In this document: positions 25,528-33,712 of the stretch, in pieces
Position numbering within the stretch: position 1 is the stretch's first letter
Layout: every line of letters starts with the position of its first letter
NCBI GenBank assembly: GCA_904393845.1
Contig: CAJFNB010000013.1
Coordinates: 1 to 34,727, forward strand
Source of the DNA: Alloclostridium intestinigallinarum
Lineage (GTDB): Bacteria > Bacillota > Clostridia > Christensenellales > UBA3700
Direction: 5' to 3'
Length of the DNA: 34,727 nt
Notes under the pieces: model-generated
What the model was told of the DNA's origin: nothing
Databases searched by the model: none
The model's input: only the letters and a program-made list of their open reading frames with translations
Made by a program: the position numbers and the translations under genes

Positions 25528-26026
25528 AAAGCGCCACCTCCGCAAGTTTTTCCGCATTGACGTATATCTCGCCCTTTTCTATATCCACCTTTTCTATCAC
25601 TTCCTTCAAGGCGGGGAAAGCAACGCTGCCGCCCTTATCCAGGGCGGCTTGATAAATGTCCGTGGACGAATACTGCAATACGTCCTTCACCGTGCCGTAA
25701 GGCTTGCCGTTCCTTATCAGGCGACAGCCGATTATGTCGGCGATAAAGTATCTGTCCTCGGGCAGAGGTACGGCGTCCTCACGCTTTACGCGTATTTCCC
25801 TGCCGCGCAAAAGCTCCGCGGCATTGCGGTCGTCTACGCCCGTTAATTTTATAAAAACCCCCGCCGGCGTTACGCGCGCAGAAGCGACGGAGTATTCCGC
25901 TCCGCCGATTACGACTCTTTTCAAGTCGAAAAAGCGCTTGTTATCGTCGGTCAGGGGGTTGACCTTTATCTCGCCCTTAATTCCCTGCGGCTTAGCCACG
26001 GTTCCGACCGTGACCATACTTTTCAT
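25517..26026 (-). CDS. rimM: 16S rRNA processing protein RimM
   Basis: Assists maturation of the 30S head domain and binds S19. It has 169 residues. The N-terminal RimM domain opens VTVGTVAKPQGIKGEIKV, and the C-terminal PRC-barrel begins around RYFIADIIG. The ATG overlaps the khpA stop as ATGA and has no Shine-Dalgarno. A second in-frame ATG three codons later is possible. The khpA-rimM-trmD order is conserved. Confidence 0.96.
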   Translation of the reverse strand: MKSMVTVGTVAKPQGIKGEIKVNPLTDDNKRFFDLKRVVIGGAEYSVASARVTPAGVFIKLTGVDDRNAAELLRGREIRVKREDAVPLPEDRYFIADIIGCRLIRNGKPYGTVKDVLQYSSTDIYQAALDKGGSVAFPALKEVIEKVDIEKGEIYVNAEKLAEVALYED

Positions 26027-26256
26027 TTTTCGATTATATCCACGTAGTATTTGCCGCCGGCGTCCTTGCCTGCCGCTTTGACAAGCATACGGATTGCCTT
26101 GGCTATCCTGCCCTGCTTGCCTATAACCTTTCCTATCTCCTTCTTGTCGACGGTTATGTTTATCACGGTATTATCGCCTTCCATGACCGTTTGCACGGAA
26201 AAACTGTCCTTGTCGTCGACAAGAGCGGAGATGATATATTTTACCAGCTCTTCCAT
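26023..26256 (-). CDS. khpA: KH-domain RNA-binding protein KhpA (YlqC)
   Basis: Small KH protein (77 residues) that in Bacillota pairs with KhpB and binds RNA, affecting cell division and envelope regulation. The RNA-binding GxxG loop is GKQG (46-49) within IGKVIGKQGR. The ATG is 1 nt after the rpsP stop codon with no clear Shine-Dalgarno, so coupling to rpsP is likely. Confidence 0.94.
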   Translation of the reverse strand: MEELVKYIISALVDDKDSFSVQTVMEGDNTVINITVDKKEIGKVIGKQGRIAKAIRMLVKAAGKDAGGKYYVDIIEK

Positions 26257-26257
26257 T

Positions 26258-26500
26258 TTACTTTATGATATTCTGCTGTTTGAAAATGCTCCTGACGGTA
26301 TCGGTGGGTTGAGCGCCCTTGTTCAGCCATTCGGTAGCTTTTGCGGTATCGACCTTCACGACTGCGGGTTCCTTGGTGGGATCGTAGTAGCCGATGTTGT
26401 CAAGGTACTGCGCGTCGCGGGCTTTGCGCTCGTCGATAGCCACGATGCGGTAGAAAGGCGCCTTCTTGCTGCCCATTCTGGTAAGTCTGATTTTAACCAT
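26258..26500 (-). CDS. rpsP: 30S ribosomal protein S16
   Basis: Early 30S assembly protein of 80 residues, with the family start VKIRLTRMGSKKAPFYRIVA and YDPTKEP. AAGGAG lies 9 nt before the ATG. The 42-bp gap after ffh is AT-rich and holds TTGATA with a poor -10 (TTTATA) 17 nt later, so a weak extra promoter is possible but not convincing. Confidence 0.98.
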   Translation of the reverse strand: MVKIRLTRMGSKKAPFYRIVAIDERKARDAQYLDNIGYYDPTKEPAVVKVDTAKATEWLNKGAQPTDTVRSIFKQQNIIK

Positions 26501-26542
26501 TGTTGTTTTCTCCTTTATATAAAAAATTATTGTCTTTATTTA

Positions 26543-27868
26543 TCAAAAGGGCATTCTGAAACCGCGTTTGCCGATATTCGACATACGGCTCATCATTTCC
26601 CTTACCTGCGCAAATTGTTTGAGCAGGGAGTTTACGTCCTGTATGGTGGTACCGCTTCCGGCGGCGATTCTCTTTTTATGCGAGCCTTTTATGCTGTCGG
26701 GATTCTGCCTTTCAGCGGGGGTCATGGATTGGATAATGGCTTTCACCTTCTTCATTTTACTCTCGTCCACGCTCACGTCCTGCCCTTTCAGCTTGCCCGC
26801 CATACCGGGAATCATGCCTATCATCTGCGAAACGTCGCCCATATTCTTCATCTTGTCTATCTGCGCCAGATAGTCTTCGAGCGTGAAGGTTTTTTCCCTC
26901 ATCTTACGCTGCATTTCACGCGCTTCTTCTTCCGTATATGCGTTCTGCGCCTTTTCTATCAGCGTAAGCACGTCGCCCATGCCGAGAATACGTGACGCCA
27001 TGCGTTCGGGGTGGAAAACTTCTATATCCGAAAGTTTTTCGCCCGTGCCGCAGAATTTGATGGGTTTACCCGTGACAGCCCTTATCGAGAGTGCCGCGCC
27101 GCCGCGTGTGTCGCCGTCGAGTTTGGTCAGCACAACGCCCGTGACGTCCATGACGTCGTTGAACGCTTTTGCCACGTTCACCGCGTCCTGACCGGTCATC
27201 GCGTCCACCACAAGCAGTATTTCGTCGGGATTGAACGTCTTTTTAAGACCGGATATTTCATCCATCAGCTGGTCGTCGATATGCAGTCTGCCCGCCGTAT
27301 CCACAATCAGAGTATCGTACCCTTTCGATTCCGCCTCTTTGAGCGCTCCTTTGACTATCTTCTGCGGGTCTATCTGCCCCATTTCGAATACGGGCACGTC
27401 AGCGTTCTTTCCAACGACCTGCAGCTGCTTTATCGCGGCGGGACGATATATGTCGCACGCCACCAAAAGCGGCTTTTTACCCTGCTTTCTCAGCATTACT
27501 GCGAGTTTGCCGCACATGGTGGTCTTGCCGCCGCCCTGAAGTCCGCACATTAAAATTATCGTGGGCGGCTTGTCCGCAACCTTTAATTTGGAAGAATCTC
27601 CGCCCATGACGGCGGTAAGTTCGTCCTTTACTATCGCTATAACCTGCTGCGCGGGGGAAAGGCTTTTGAGTACCTGCTCGCCCACGGCTTTTTCGGTCAC
27701 GTTATTTATAAATTGCTTTACAACGGAAAGATTTACGTCGGCTTCAAGCAGCGCGATACGCACTTCACGCATTGCGCCCTTCACTTCCAGCTCGGTAAGT
27801 TTACCCTTATCCTTAAGCTTGGAAAATATATGCGACAATCTTTCACTAAGTCCGCTGAATGCGCCCAT
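26543..27868 (-). CDS. ffh: Signal recognition particle protein Ffh
   Basis: SRP54 GTPase that binds signal peptides and SRP RNA and targets ribosomes to the membrane via FtsY. It has 441 residues. It comprises an N domain (1-95), a G domain with G1 GLQGGGKTT (109-117), DTAGRLHID and TKLDGDTRGG, and a methionine-rich M domain containing the RNA-binding IAAGSGTTIQDVN and ending GFRMPF. AAGGAG precedes the ATG, 13 nt after ylxM. No SRP RNA gene was seen in the window. Confidence 0.98.
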   Translation of the reverse strand: MGAFSGLSERLSHIFSKLKDKGKLTELEVKGAMREVRIALLEADVNLSVVKQFINNVTEKAVGEQVLKSLSPAQQVIAIVKDELTAVMGGDSSKLKVADKPPTIILMCGLQGGGKTTMCGKLAVMLRKQGKKPLLVACDIYRPAAIKQLQVVGKNADVPVFEMGQIDPQKIVKGALKEAESKGYDTLIVDTAGRLHIDDQLMDEISGLKKTFNPDEILLVVDAMTGQDAVNVAKAFNDVMDVTGVVLTKLDGDTRGGAALSIRAVTGKPIKFCGTGEKLSDIEVFHPERMASRILGMGDVLTLIEKAQNAYTEEEAREMQRKMREKTFTLEDYLAQIDKMKNMGDVSQMIGMIPGMAGKLKGQDVSVDESKMKKVKAIIQSMTPAERQNPDSIKGSHKKRIAAGSGTTIQDVNSLLKQFAQVREMMSRMSNIGKRGFRMPF

Positions 27869-27881
27869 CTGTTTCTCCTTA

Positions 27882-28205
27882 TCAGTTGTCCAGAAGGTCT
27901 TTCGCCTTCCGTACGGTCTGCGCCACCCGCTCTCCGCCCGTCTTTTCTATTTCGTCGAGCAGCGCGCGTAATTTATCGGACTTTTCCACCAGCTTCAGTT
28001 TGCGTTCCGTTTCCGTCAGGGTGCGCTCCGCGCGCTTCAACGCGTCGGACACCCCCTGCGGCGATATGGAATGCGCTTCCGCTATTTCGCCCAGCGACAT
28101 ATCGCGGTTGTAATACATATCCACCAGCTCGCGCTGGTAATCCGTAAGCAAAGCTCCGTAATAGTCGTTGTACAGTCCGATATACAGTTTATCTTTCTTT
28201 TCCAT
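27882..28205 (-). CDS. ylxM: YlxM-family helix-turn-helix protein
   Basis: A 107-residue protein of the YlxM/p13 family, almost always located just before ffh in Bacillota and thought to assist SRP. A sigma-70 region-4-like helix-turn-helix covers about 18-60 (TDYQRELVDMYYNRDMSLGEIAE, ISPQGVSDALKRAE), followed by a charged helix. The ATG at 28205 lacks any Shine-Dalgarno. Longer in-frame starts would require codons that overlap the promoter -10, so they cannot be used by the visible promoter. The leader has a small hairpin and a two-codon ORF. Confidence 0.92.
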   Translation of the reverse strand: MEKKDKLYIGLYNDYYGALLTDYQRELVDMYYNRDMSLGEIAEAHSISPQGVSDALKRAERTLTETERKLKLVEKSDKLRALLDEIEKTGGERVAQTVRKAKDLLDN

Positions 28206-28243
28206 AACTGTCAAGTAAAAATACTTGTTAAAGCATTTTTCCT
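28206..28243 (-). promoter_or_regulatory. Leader of ylxM-ffh mRNA with a two-codon ORF and a hairpin
   Basis: The expected RNA start is about 28241-28243. It is followed at 28236-28228 by ATG CTT TAA, a Met-Leu-stop reading frame whose AAGGA-like site sits at the very 5' end. Next is a perfect inverted repeat CAAGTA-TTTT-TACTTG (28212-28227) ending 6 nt before the ylxM ATG. The frames of the mini-ORF and ylxM differ. A role in translation control, or as a DNA operator, is inference. Confidence 0.4.
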
Positions 28244-28247
28244 TTAT

Positions 28248-28276
28248 ATTATACATACGAAAGCCGCGCCTGTCAA
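28248..28276 (-). promoter_or_regulatory. Perfect-consensus sigma-A promoter of the ylxM-ffh-rpsP-trmD operon
   Basis: Minus-strand TTGACA (28271-28276), 17-nt spacer, TATAAT (28248-28253). It lies immediately after the ftsY terminator and should drive ylxM through yraN (nine genes). Confidence 0.9.
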
Positions 28277-28280
28277 CAAG

Positions 28281-28319
28281 ATAATACAAAATATTGCCCT
28301 CTTTTTCAGAAGGCAATAT
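28281..28319 (-). terminator. Intrinsic terminator of smc-ftsY
   Basis: On the minus strand ATATTGCCTTCT / AGAGGGCAATAT forms a 12-bp stem with one T-G pair and a GAAAA loop, followed by TTTGTATTAT. The tail is only moderately T-rich. It lies 32 nt after the ftsY stop codon and just before the ylxM promoter. Confidence 0.8.
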
Positions 28320-28351
28320 CTTTTATCCATATGTTTTACAGCGGAAAAGCC

Positions 28352-29248
28352 TTACTCGAATAACGAATCAATGAACGTCTGCGCGTCGAATTCGGCAAGG
28401 TCGTCTATCTTTTCGCCCACTCCCACGAAGATCACCGGCAGTTCGCGCTCGGCTGAAATTGCGAACACCACTCCGCCCTTTGCCGTGCCGTCCATCTTGT
28501 TCAGAATTATGCCGTCCACGTCGATTATCTCGTCAAACGCCTCCACTTGCGAAAGCGCGTTCTGACCCGTGGTTGCGTCAAGCACGATATACGTGCGGTA
28601 GTCCGCGTCGGGACACTCCCTTTCCACCACTTTGTTTATTTTGGAAAGTTCGTTCATCAGGTTTTTCTTGTTCTGCAATCTGCCTGCGGTATCTATCAGC
28701 ACAACGTCCGTACCCTTCGCCTTCGCCGACGAAAGCGCGTCGAACACCACCGCCGCCGGGTCGGAACCTTCCTCGTGTTTGATAAGGCGCACTCCCGCGC
28801 GCTGCGACCAGACTTCCAGCTGTTCACCCGCGGCGGCCCTGAACGTGTCGGCAGCCGCCATAACAACGCTTTTTCCCTTGTTTTTGAAATATTTTGCCAA
28901 CTTTCCTATAGCCGTGGTCTTACCCACGCCGTTCACGCCGGCAACTAAAATTATGAGCGGATATTCATATGGAGCAACTTCATAATCTATGCTCTCCACC
29001 ATAATATCCTTCAAAAGTTCCCGCGCGTCTTCCGCCTTGGAAATGCGCCTTTCAAAGCACTCGTCCTTAAAGCGTTCGAGTATCTGTTCCGTAGCTTCAA
29101 CGCCCAGATCGGAAGATATAAGCACGTTTTCCAAGTCGTCGAAAAACTCCTCGTCCAGCGCCCTGCCCGTAAACAGCGAGTAGAACTTTTTGGCAATGGC
29201 TTCCTTGGTCTTTTTAAGTCCCTGTGCAAGTTTGCTGAATATTCCCAT
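28352..29248 (-). CDS. ftsY: SRP receptor GTPase FtsY
   Basis: Membrane-associated partner of Ffh. It has 298 residues and lacks the long acidic A domain of the E. coli protein, as usual in Bacillota. A basic amphipathic N-terminus (KLAQGLKKTKEAIAKKF) is followed by the N domain, G1 GVNGVGKT (104-111), DTAGRLQNKK and NKMDGTAKGG. GAGG lies 8 nt before the ATG, which is 9 nt after smc. Both SRP GTPases are therefore in the window but in separate transcription units. Confidence 0.98.
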   Translation of the reverse strand: MGIFSKLAQGLKKTKEAIAKKFYSLFTGRALDEEFFDDLENVLISSDLGVEATEQILERFKDECFERRISKAEDARELLKDIMVESIDYEVAPYEYPLIILVAGVNGVGKTTAIGKLAKYFKNKGKSVVMAAADTFRAAAGEQLEVWSQRAGVRLIKHEEGSDPAAVVFDALSSAKAKGTDVVLIDTAGRLQNKKNLMNELSKINKVVERECPDADYRTYIVLDATTGQNALSQVEAFDEIIDVDGIILNKMDGTAKGGVVFAISAERELPVIFVGVGEKIDDLAEFDAQTFIDSLFE

Positions 29249-29257
29249 TTATATACC

Positions 29258-32200
29258 TCATTCGGAACTGCTGTGTTTAACCGCCTCTTTCAGCGATACG
29301 GATACCACGTCGGAAACACCGAGTTCCTGCATGGTCACGCCGTAAAGCATATCCGCCTGCTCCATCGTGGGCTTGCGGTGCGTGATAACTATGAACTGCG
29401 TGCTGTCGGAAAATCTCTTCAGATAGCGCGCGAACAAGTCGACGTTGCTTTCGTCCAGCGCCGCGTCTATTTCGTCCAGAATACAGAACGGCATGGGGCG
29501 CAGACGCAGAATGGCAAACAGTATACAAATTGCGGTAAACGCCTGTTCTCCGCCCGAAAGCTGTGAAAGATTGCGCAGATTCTTGCCGGGAGGCTCGGCA
29601 TATATCTCGATGCCCGCTTCGAGCGGATCTTCCGCATTTTCCAAATCAACTTCGAGCCTGCCCGTACCGCCGCCGAACATTTCGGAAAATATCGTCTGGA
29701 AGTTGGAATTGATCTTCTTGAATTCCCTGTCGAAGCGTTCGCTCATCTCCTTGCTGAGCGTGGCGATTATCTCCATAATATCCGCCTGCGCCTTGCGCAT
29801 ATCGTCGCGCTGGGCGGCAAGTTCGTCGTGTCTGCCCTGCGTTTCCTTGTACATATCAATGGATTCGAGACTGACGGGACCCAGCTTGGACATGGCGCGC
29901 CTTAACTTGCCTATTTCACCCACAGCCTTCTCGTGGTCGAAGTCCGCGCGGCGGAAACGTACCGCTCCCGCGTAATCCAGCTCGTATTCTTCGGCGATAT
30001 GCACGCGCATTTCTTCCGCGTCTTCGTCTATCTTCTGCATCCTGGTTTCCTGCCTCACCTTTTCCTCGTTTGCGGAAATGGTGCTCTTGGTCAGATTGTC
30101 CTTGGATACCAGAATGGCGGCAATATCCTCGTCCAGCTTGGTCTTGTATTCGTCCAGCCTGGATATTTTTTCCTTTATCTCCGTCTGGCGCTTCTTGTCC
30201 TCGGAACTTACAACGGCGTTGTCTATATCCGATTCCGTCTGCTTTATCTTGTCTTCCGTATCGGAAAGCGCCTTTCTTATGGCGGCGTGCTCTTCATTGA
30301 GAGAAGCCATTTCTCCTTCAAGCCTGGATATGGCTTCCGTATGCGTGGCGATGGCGTTTTCCAGATTGGTCAGCTGTACGCGCAGTTCGGTAAGCTGGGA
30401 AGAAAGCTGTTTGCTGCGTTCGCGCATTCTGGCATATCCAGCCCTGCGCTCCTTTTCCGCTTCGTCGTCGCGTTCCGGCATATCCTTGCCCGTATCCACG
30501 CTGCTCAAAGCGTTGTTGATAAGTTGGATTCTGCGCTGTATTCCGTCGCGCGCTTCCGTTTTCGCGGTGAGCGAGGAAGAAAGTTCCTCGCACTTTCCTG
30601 CGGCTTTCTCCAATTTCTGCGTGGCGGTGGCAAGCTCTACTTCAGCGTTGCGGAAGTCTTCGTCGAATACTTTGAGCTGTTCCTGCAACTCGTCCGCTTC
30701 TTCCTGCGCCGCCTTGTACGCCGCAACTGCTTTTTCGTAATCTTTTTTCAGCTTTTCCGCGTTATCCCTGTACTCCTGCAAAGTACGCTCGTGACCGAAC
30801 ACGTTCGCCATTGCAGATTTATTCATTGAACCGCCGCTTATCGCGCCCGTGGTGGCGAGCATTTCGCCTTCGAGCGTTACGATTCTCACTCCGTAAGAGT
30901 ATCTGCGCGCGGCGGCAATGGCGTTGTCCATATTGTCGAAAACGACCGTACTGCCCAGCAGACCGCTAACTATACTGTCGTATTTTTTATCGAACGACAC
31001 CAGTTTGGACGCCTCGCCCATACAGCCTCTTTCGCGCAGTATGCCCGAATAACGGGAATCAAGATCCCTTCTCTTATAGCTGGTGAGCGGCAGGAAGGTG
31101 ACGGAGGCAAGTCCGTTGGCTTTCAGATATCTTATCAGATACTTTGCGTCCTCTTCGCTCTCCGTAACAACGTTCTGTACGGAACCGCCTAACGCTACGG
31201 TCATTGCCGTTTCGTATTTTGCGGGAACCTTGATTATATCCGCCACGACGCCTTCGATATGCGAAGCCAGTTCGTCGTTATGTTTTGCCGCCGTCATGAG
31301 CCGCTTGACCGAATCGCGGAAATTGGAGTAATCCCTGCTGTAATCGGCAAGCAGTTTTATTCTTGATTCCAGACCGCTGATATTCGACTGTATATCCGTG
31401 GCTGCGGAACGATATTTTTCCACCTTGACGTTCGCTTCACGCAGAGAAAACATTATCTCGTTGCGGGAAGACGCCAGCCTGTCGCGCTGTTTGCGCAACT
31501 TCTGCACGGTGCTTTCAAGTTCCAGCTTGCTCTCTTCCGCCTGTCTCAGCTCTGCTTTAAGGTCCGTCATCTCCTCGCTGAGTTCATCCTCGCGCTCGGT
31601 AAGAGTATCGCGCTCGGCGGTAAGTTTGCCGTAGTTTTCCTTGATGTCGGCGATGCTCGCCATGGCTTTAAGCAACTCGTCGTTGCGGCTTTCCATTTCG
31701 CGTTCGCCTTCCGTCAGTTTCGCCAGCAGCTCCTCGTATTCCCCGTCGAGTTCGTCGTGTTCCTGCTGTACCTCGGCTTTTTCTTCCTTAGCCATGTTCA
31801 GCTGTGACTTGTGGTAAGTCAGCTGACCGTCCTTTTTATCTATGTCGTCCTCTATCGCAACCAGGCGGCTTTCCGCCTCCTGCCTGTTTGAAGTCAGGTG
31901 CGCCATACGTTCGGACAGCGTATTGCCCGTTCCTTTTATACTCTCCGCCGCCACGGCAAGTTCCGTAAGTTCGTCACGCAAACGCGAAATATACACGTCC
32001 GTGTTATTCCTGTCCATGGTCATGCGCGAATATTTTTTATCCGCCTCTTCCTGCTCTGCCTTCAAATTTTCAAGCTGGGCGTTGATGGAATCGAGCGCCG
32101 CCTGCACCTGCGCTTTGAGCTCCGCGTTGTGTTCGTATCCGTATACGAACTCGTTTATTTCAAGATCGCGCAGCTCGTCGCGCAATTGCAGATATTTTCT

Positions 32201-32839
32201 CGCGTCCGCGCTCTGGCGTTCGAGCGGCTCAAGCTGACGGTCGAGTTCCTGCAATATGGACTCTATCCTCTGCAGGTTATTCTCCGTCTGTTCGAGTTTT
32301 GACTGCGCCTCCTTTTTGCGCTTTTTATGCGTGGAAATACCGGCGGCGTCCTCGAAAATAGCCCTTCTGTCCACGGGTTTGGCGTTGATTATCTCGGAAA
32401 CTCTGCCCTGTCCTATTATGCTGTAACCTTCCTTGCCCAGACCGGTATTGCGGATTATCTCCTGTATATCCCTCAGACGGCACTGCGTGTCGTTTATGTA
32501 ATATTCGCTTTCGCCGGAGCGGAACAGCTTGCGCGTTATCTTCACTTCGTCAAACGTAAGCGTGGGGAACAGTTTGTCCTTGTTGTCGAAATAAAGCGAC
32601 ACTTCCGCAAACGACATGGACTTTCTGACCTTAGTACCGTTGAATATTACGTCCTGCATGCTTTTTCCGCGCAAGGCCTTTGCGCTCTGTTCGCCCAGAA
32701 CCCAACGGACCGCGTCGGCGACGTTGCTCTTGCCGCAGCCGTTAGGCCCGACAATACCCGTGATACCGTCGTTGATTTCTATTATCTTGCGGTCGGCAAA
32801 GGATTTGAAACCGAAAACTTCAATCTTTTTAAAATTCAA
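29258..32839 (-). CDS. smc: Chromosome segregation ATPase SMC
   Basis: Condensin ATPase that compacts and separates the origin regions with ScpA and ScpB. It has 1193 residues, standard length. The Walker A GPNGCGKS is at 31-38. A long coiled coil leads to the hinge (about 505-660, containing VALGGSVQNVV and ATTGAISGGS) and a returning coiled coil. The ABC signature LSGGEQ begins at 1094 and Walker B LDEID at about 1121-1125. The start codon is TTG, with AGGAG 9 nt upstream and the family start NFKKIEVFGFKSFADRK right after it, so it is well supported. It has its own promoter and is followed by ftsY. Confidence 0.98.
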   Translation of the reverse strand: MNFKKIEVFGFKSFADRKIIEINDGITGIVGPNGCGKSNVADAVRWVLGEQSAKALRGKSMQDVIFNGTKVRKSMSFAEVSLYFDNKDKLFPTLTFDEVKITRKLFRSGESEYYINDTQCRLRDIQEIIRNTGLGKEGYSIIGQGRVSEIINAKPVDRRAIFEDAAGISTHKKRKKEAQSKLEQTENNLQRIESILQELDRQLEPLERQSADARKYLQLRDELRDLEINEFVYGYEHNAELKAQVQAALDSINAQLENLKAEQEEADKKYSRMTMDRNNTDVYISRLRDELTELAVAAESIKGTGNTLSERMAHLTSNRQEAESRLVAIEDDIDKKDGQLTYHKSQLNMAKEEKAEVQQEHDELDGEYEELLAKLTEGEREMESRNDELLKAMASIADIKENYGKLTAERDTLTEREDELSEEMTDLKAELRQAEESKLELESTVQKLRKQRDRLASSRNEIMFSLREANVKVEKYRSAATDIQSNISGLESRIKLLADYSRDYSNFRDSVKRLMTAAKHNDELASHIEGVVADIIKVPAKYETAMTVALGGSVQNVVTESEEDAKYLIRYLKANGLASVTFLPLTSYKRRDLDSRYSGILRERGCMGEASKLVSFDKKYDSIVSGLLGSTVVFDNMDNAIAAARRYSYGVRIVTLEGEMLATTGAISGGSMNKSAMANVFGHERTLQEYRDNAEKLKKDYEKAVAAYKAAQEEADELQEQLKVFDEDFRNAEVELATATQKLEKAAGKCEELSSSLTAKTEARDGIQRRIQLINNALSSVDTGKDMPERDDEAEKERRAGYARMRERSKQLSSQLTELRVQLTNLENAIATHTEAISRLEGEMASLNEEHAAIRKALSDTEDKIKQTESDIDNAVVSSEDKKRQTEIKEKISRLDEYKTKLDEDIAAILVSKDNLTKSTISANEEKVRQETRMQKIDEDAEEMRVHIAEEYELDYAGAVRFRRADFDHEKAVGEIGKLRRAMSKLGPVSLESIDMYKETQGRHDELAAQRDDMRKAQADIMEIIATLSKEMSERFDREFKKINSNFQTIFSEMFGGGTGRLEVDLENAEDPLEAGIEIYAEPPGKNLRNLSQLSGGEQAFTAICILFAILRLRPMPFCILDEIDAALDESNVDLFARYLKRFSDSTQFIVITHRKPTMEQADMLYGVTMQELGVSDVVSVSLKEAVKHSSSE

Positions 32840-32868
32840 AAGCCGATTCTCCTGATCATATTATAATT

Positions 32869-32898
32869 ATTATAACAATAAACCGCTTATTAAAGCAA
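32869..32898 (-). promoter_or_regulatory. Candidate promoter of smc-ftsY
   Basis: Minus-strand TTGCTT (32893-32898), 18-nt spacer ending TGT, then TATAAT (32869-32874): an extended -10. The spacer contains AATAA-N5-TTATT. A second TATAAT lies closer to the gene without a matching -35. Confidence 0.6.
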
Positions 32899-32916
32899 GC
32901 ATTTAGCCGCAAATGC
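32899..32916. repeat. Inverted repeat abutting the smc -35 element
   Basis: GCATTT (32899-32904) and AAATGC (32911-32916) are perfect complements with a 6-nt centre and sit directly against the -35. This could be an operator. The flanking 32917-33030 is otherwise non-coding, with no convincing gene in either strand. Confidence 0.35.
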
Positions 32917-33032
32917 CTCCGCGTATAATGTAATGTTTTGACTTTTTAACGGAAGCGGTAAACAAATTGCGCCGCAAAGGCATAACCGCACCCGCCGCAC
33001 GCCTTTAATCGGCATTGATCGGGACGGCTAAT

Positions 33033-33076
33033 TCAAAACAATAAACGCCCGTATCCGCGGTATCGGAACACAGGCG
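33033..33076 (-). terminator. Probable intrinsic terminator after rnc
   Basis: On the minus strand CGCCTGTGTTC can pair with the downstream GGATACGGGCG through 11 pairs, three of them G-T, followed by TTTATTGTTTTG. It begins about 13 nt after the rnc stop codon. The stem is weaker than the glyA and rplS terminators. Confidence 0.55.
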
Positions 33077-33088
33077 CAACAGTTAAAC

Positions 33089-33712
33089 TTATTTCAACCC
33101 TTCAATCGCGTTTTTCGCGCAGTTTATCTCGGCTTGTTTTTTGGACGCTCCTGTCCCGGAAGCGACCGTCCTTCCGCCTGCGACAAGTTCCACTTCGACG
33201 ACGCCGTCCGCCTCCCTTACCACACAATAACGGTAATCGGAGAAGCGTTCGTTCACTTCCGATTTGTAGTCGCGGTAGCCGGGGTGGGATTTTACCGCCT
33301 CGCCAACCGTTTTAAGAACGAATCCGCGCGCCGTTTCGATACCGCCGTCTATACACAGCGCGCCTATCACCGATTCGTAAATATCGCATATGCGCTTGTC
33401 GTTCAATGGAATATTTTTGGCGCAATCAGAGCATTTATGCAATTCTAGGGCGGCTTTGAGCTTTGCAATCGGCTGTTTGGAAACTATCGCCTTACGCATA
33501 TTGGTCAACTCGCCGGCGTCGCTGCCGGGATAGAGCGAATAAAGCCTTTCGGAAACCACCGCGCCCAGAATACTGTCACCCAGAAATTCAAGCCTGTCGT
33601 AATTCGGCGCGCCAGTAAGCGCAGTTACGGAAGGATGGGTCAGCGCGGCTTTGATGACCGACTTATCCTTGAACACGTATCCCGTTATCTCTTCCGCGCG
33701 CTCTATATTCAT
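33089..33712 (-). CDS. rnc: Ribonuclease III
   Basis: Double-strand-specific RNase that processes rRNA and mRNA. It has 207 residues, shorter than the usual 225-250. The catalytic domain is intact: YDRLEFLGDSIL gives E42 and D46, and CDIYESVIGAL gives D110 and E113. The C-terminal dsRNA-binding domain is abbreviated. From DYKSEVNERF it goes straight to the beta strands without the usual GPxH loop, and helix 1 is short, but the SKKQAE helix is kept. The ATG overlaps the plsX stop as ATGA with no Shine-Dalgarno. In most bacteria acpP lies between plsX and rnc; it is absent here. Confidence 0.96.
   Translation of the reverse strand: MNIERAEEITGYVFKDKSVIKAALTHPSVTALTGAPNYDRLEFLGDSILGAVVSERLYSLYPGSDAGELTNMRKAIVSKQPIAKLKAALELHKCSDCAKNIPLNDKRICDIYESVIGALCIDGGIETARGFVLKTVGEAVKSHPGYRDYKSEVNERFSDYRYCVVREADGVVEVELVAGGRTVASGTGASKKQAEINCAKNAIEGLK

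Noticed and set aside
26501..26542. Internal promoter before rpsP (TTGATA, 17 nt, TTTATA)
   Set aside because: The -10 matches consensus at only three positions; the AT-rich gap makes chance likely.
28206..28316. 37-codon N-terminal extension of ylxM
   Set aside because: It contains the -35 and -10 elements and part of the ftsY terminator, so it is upstream of the RNA start.
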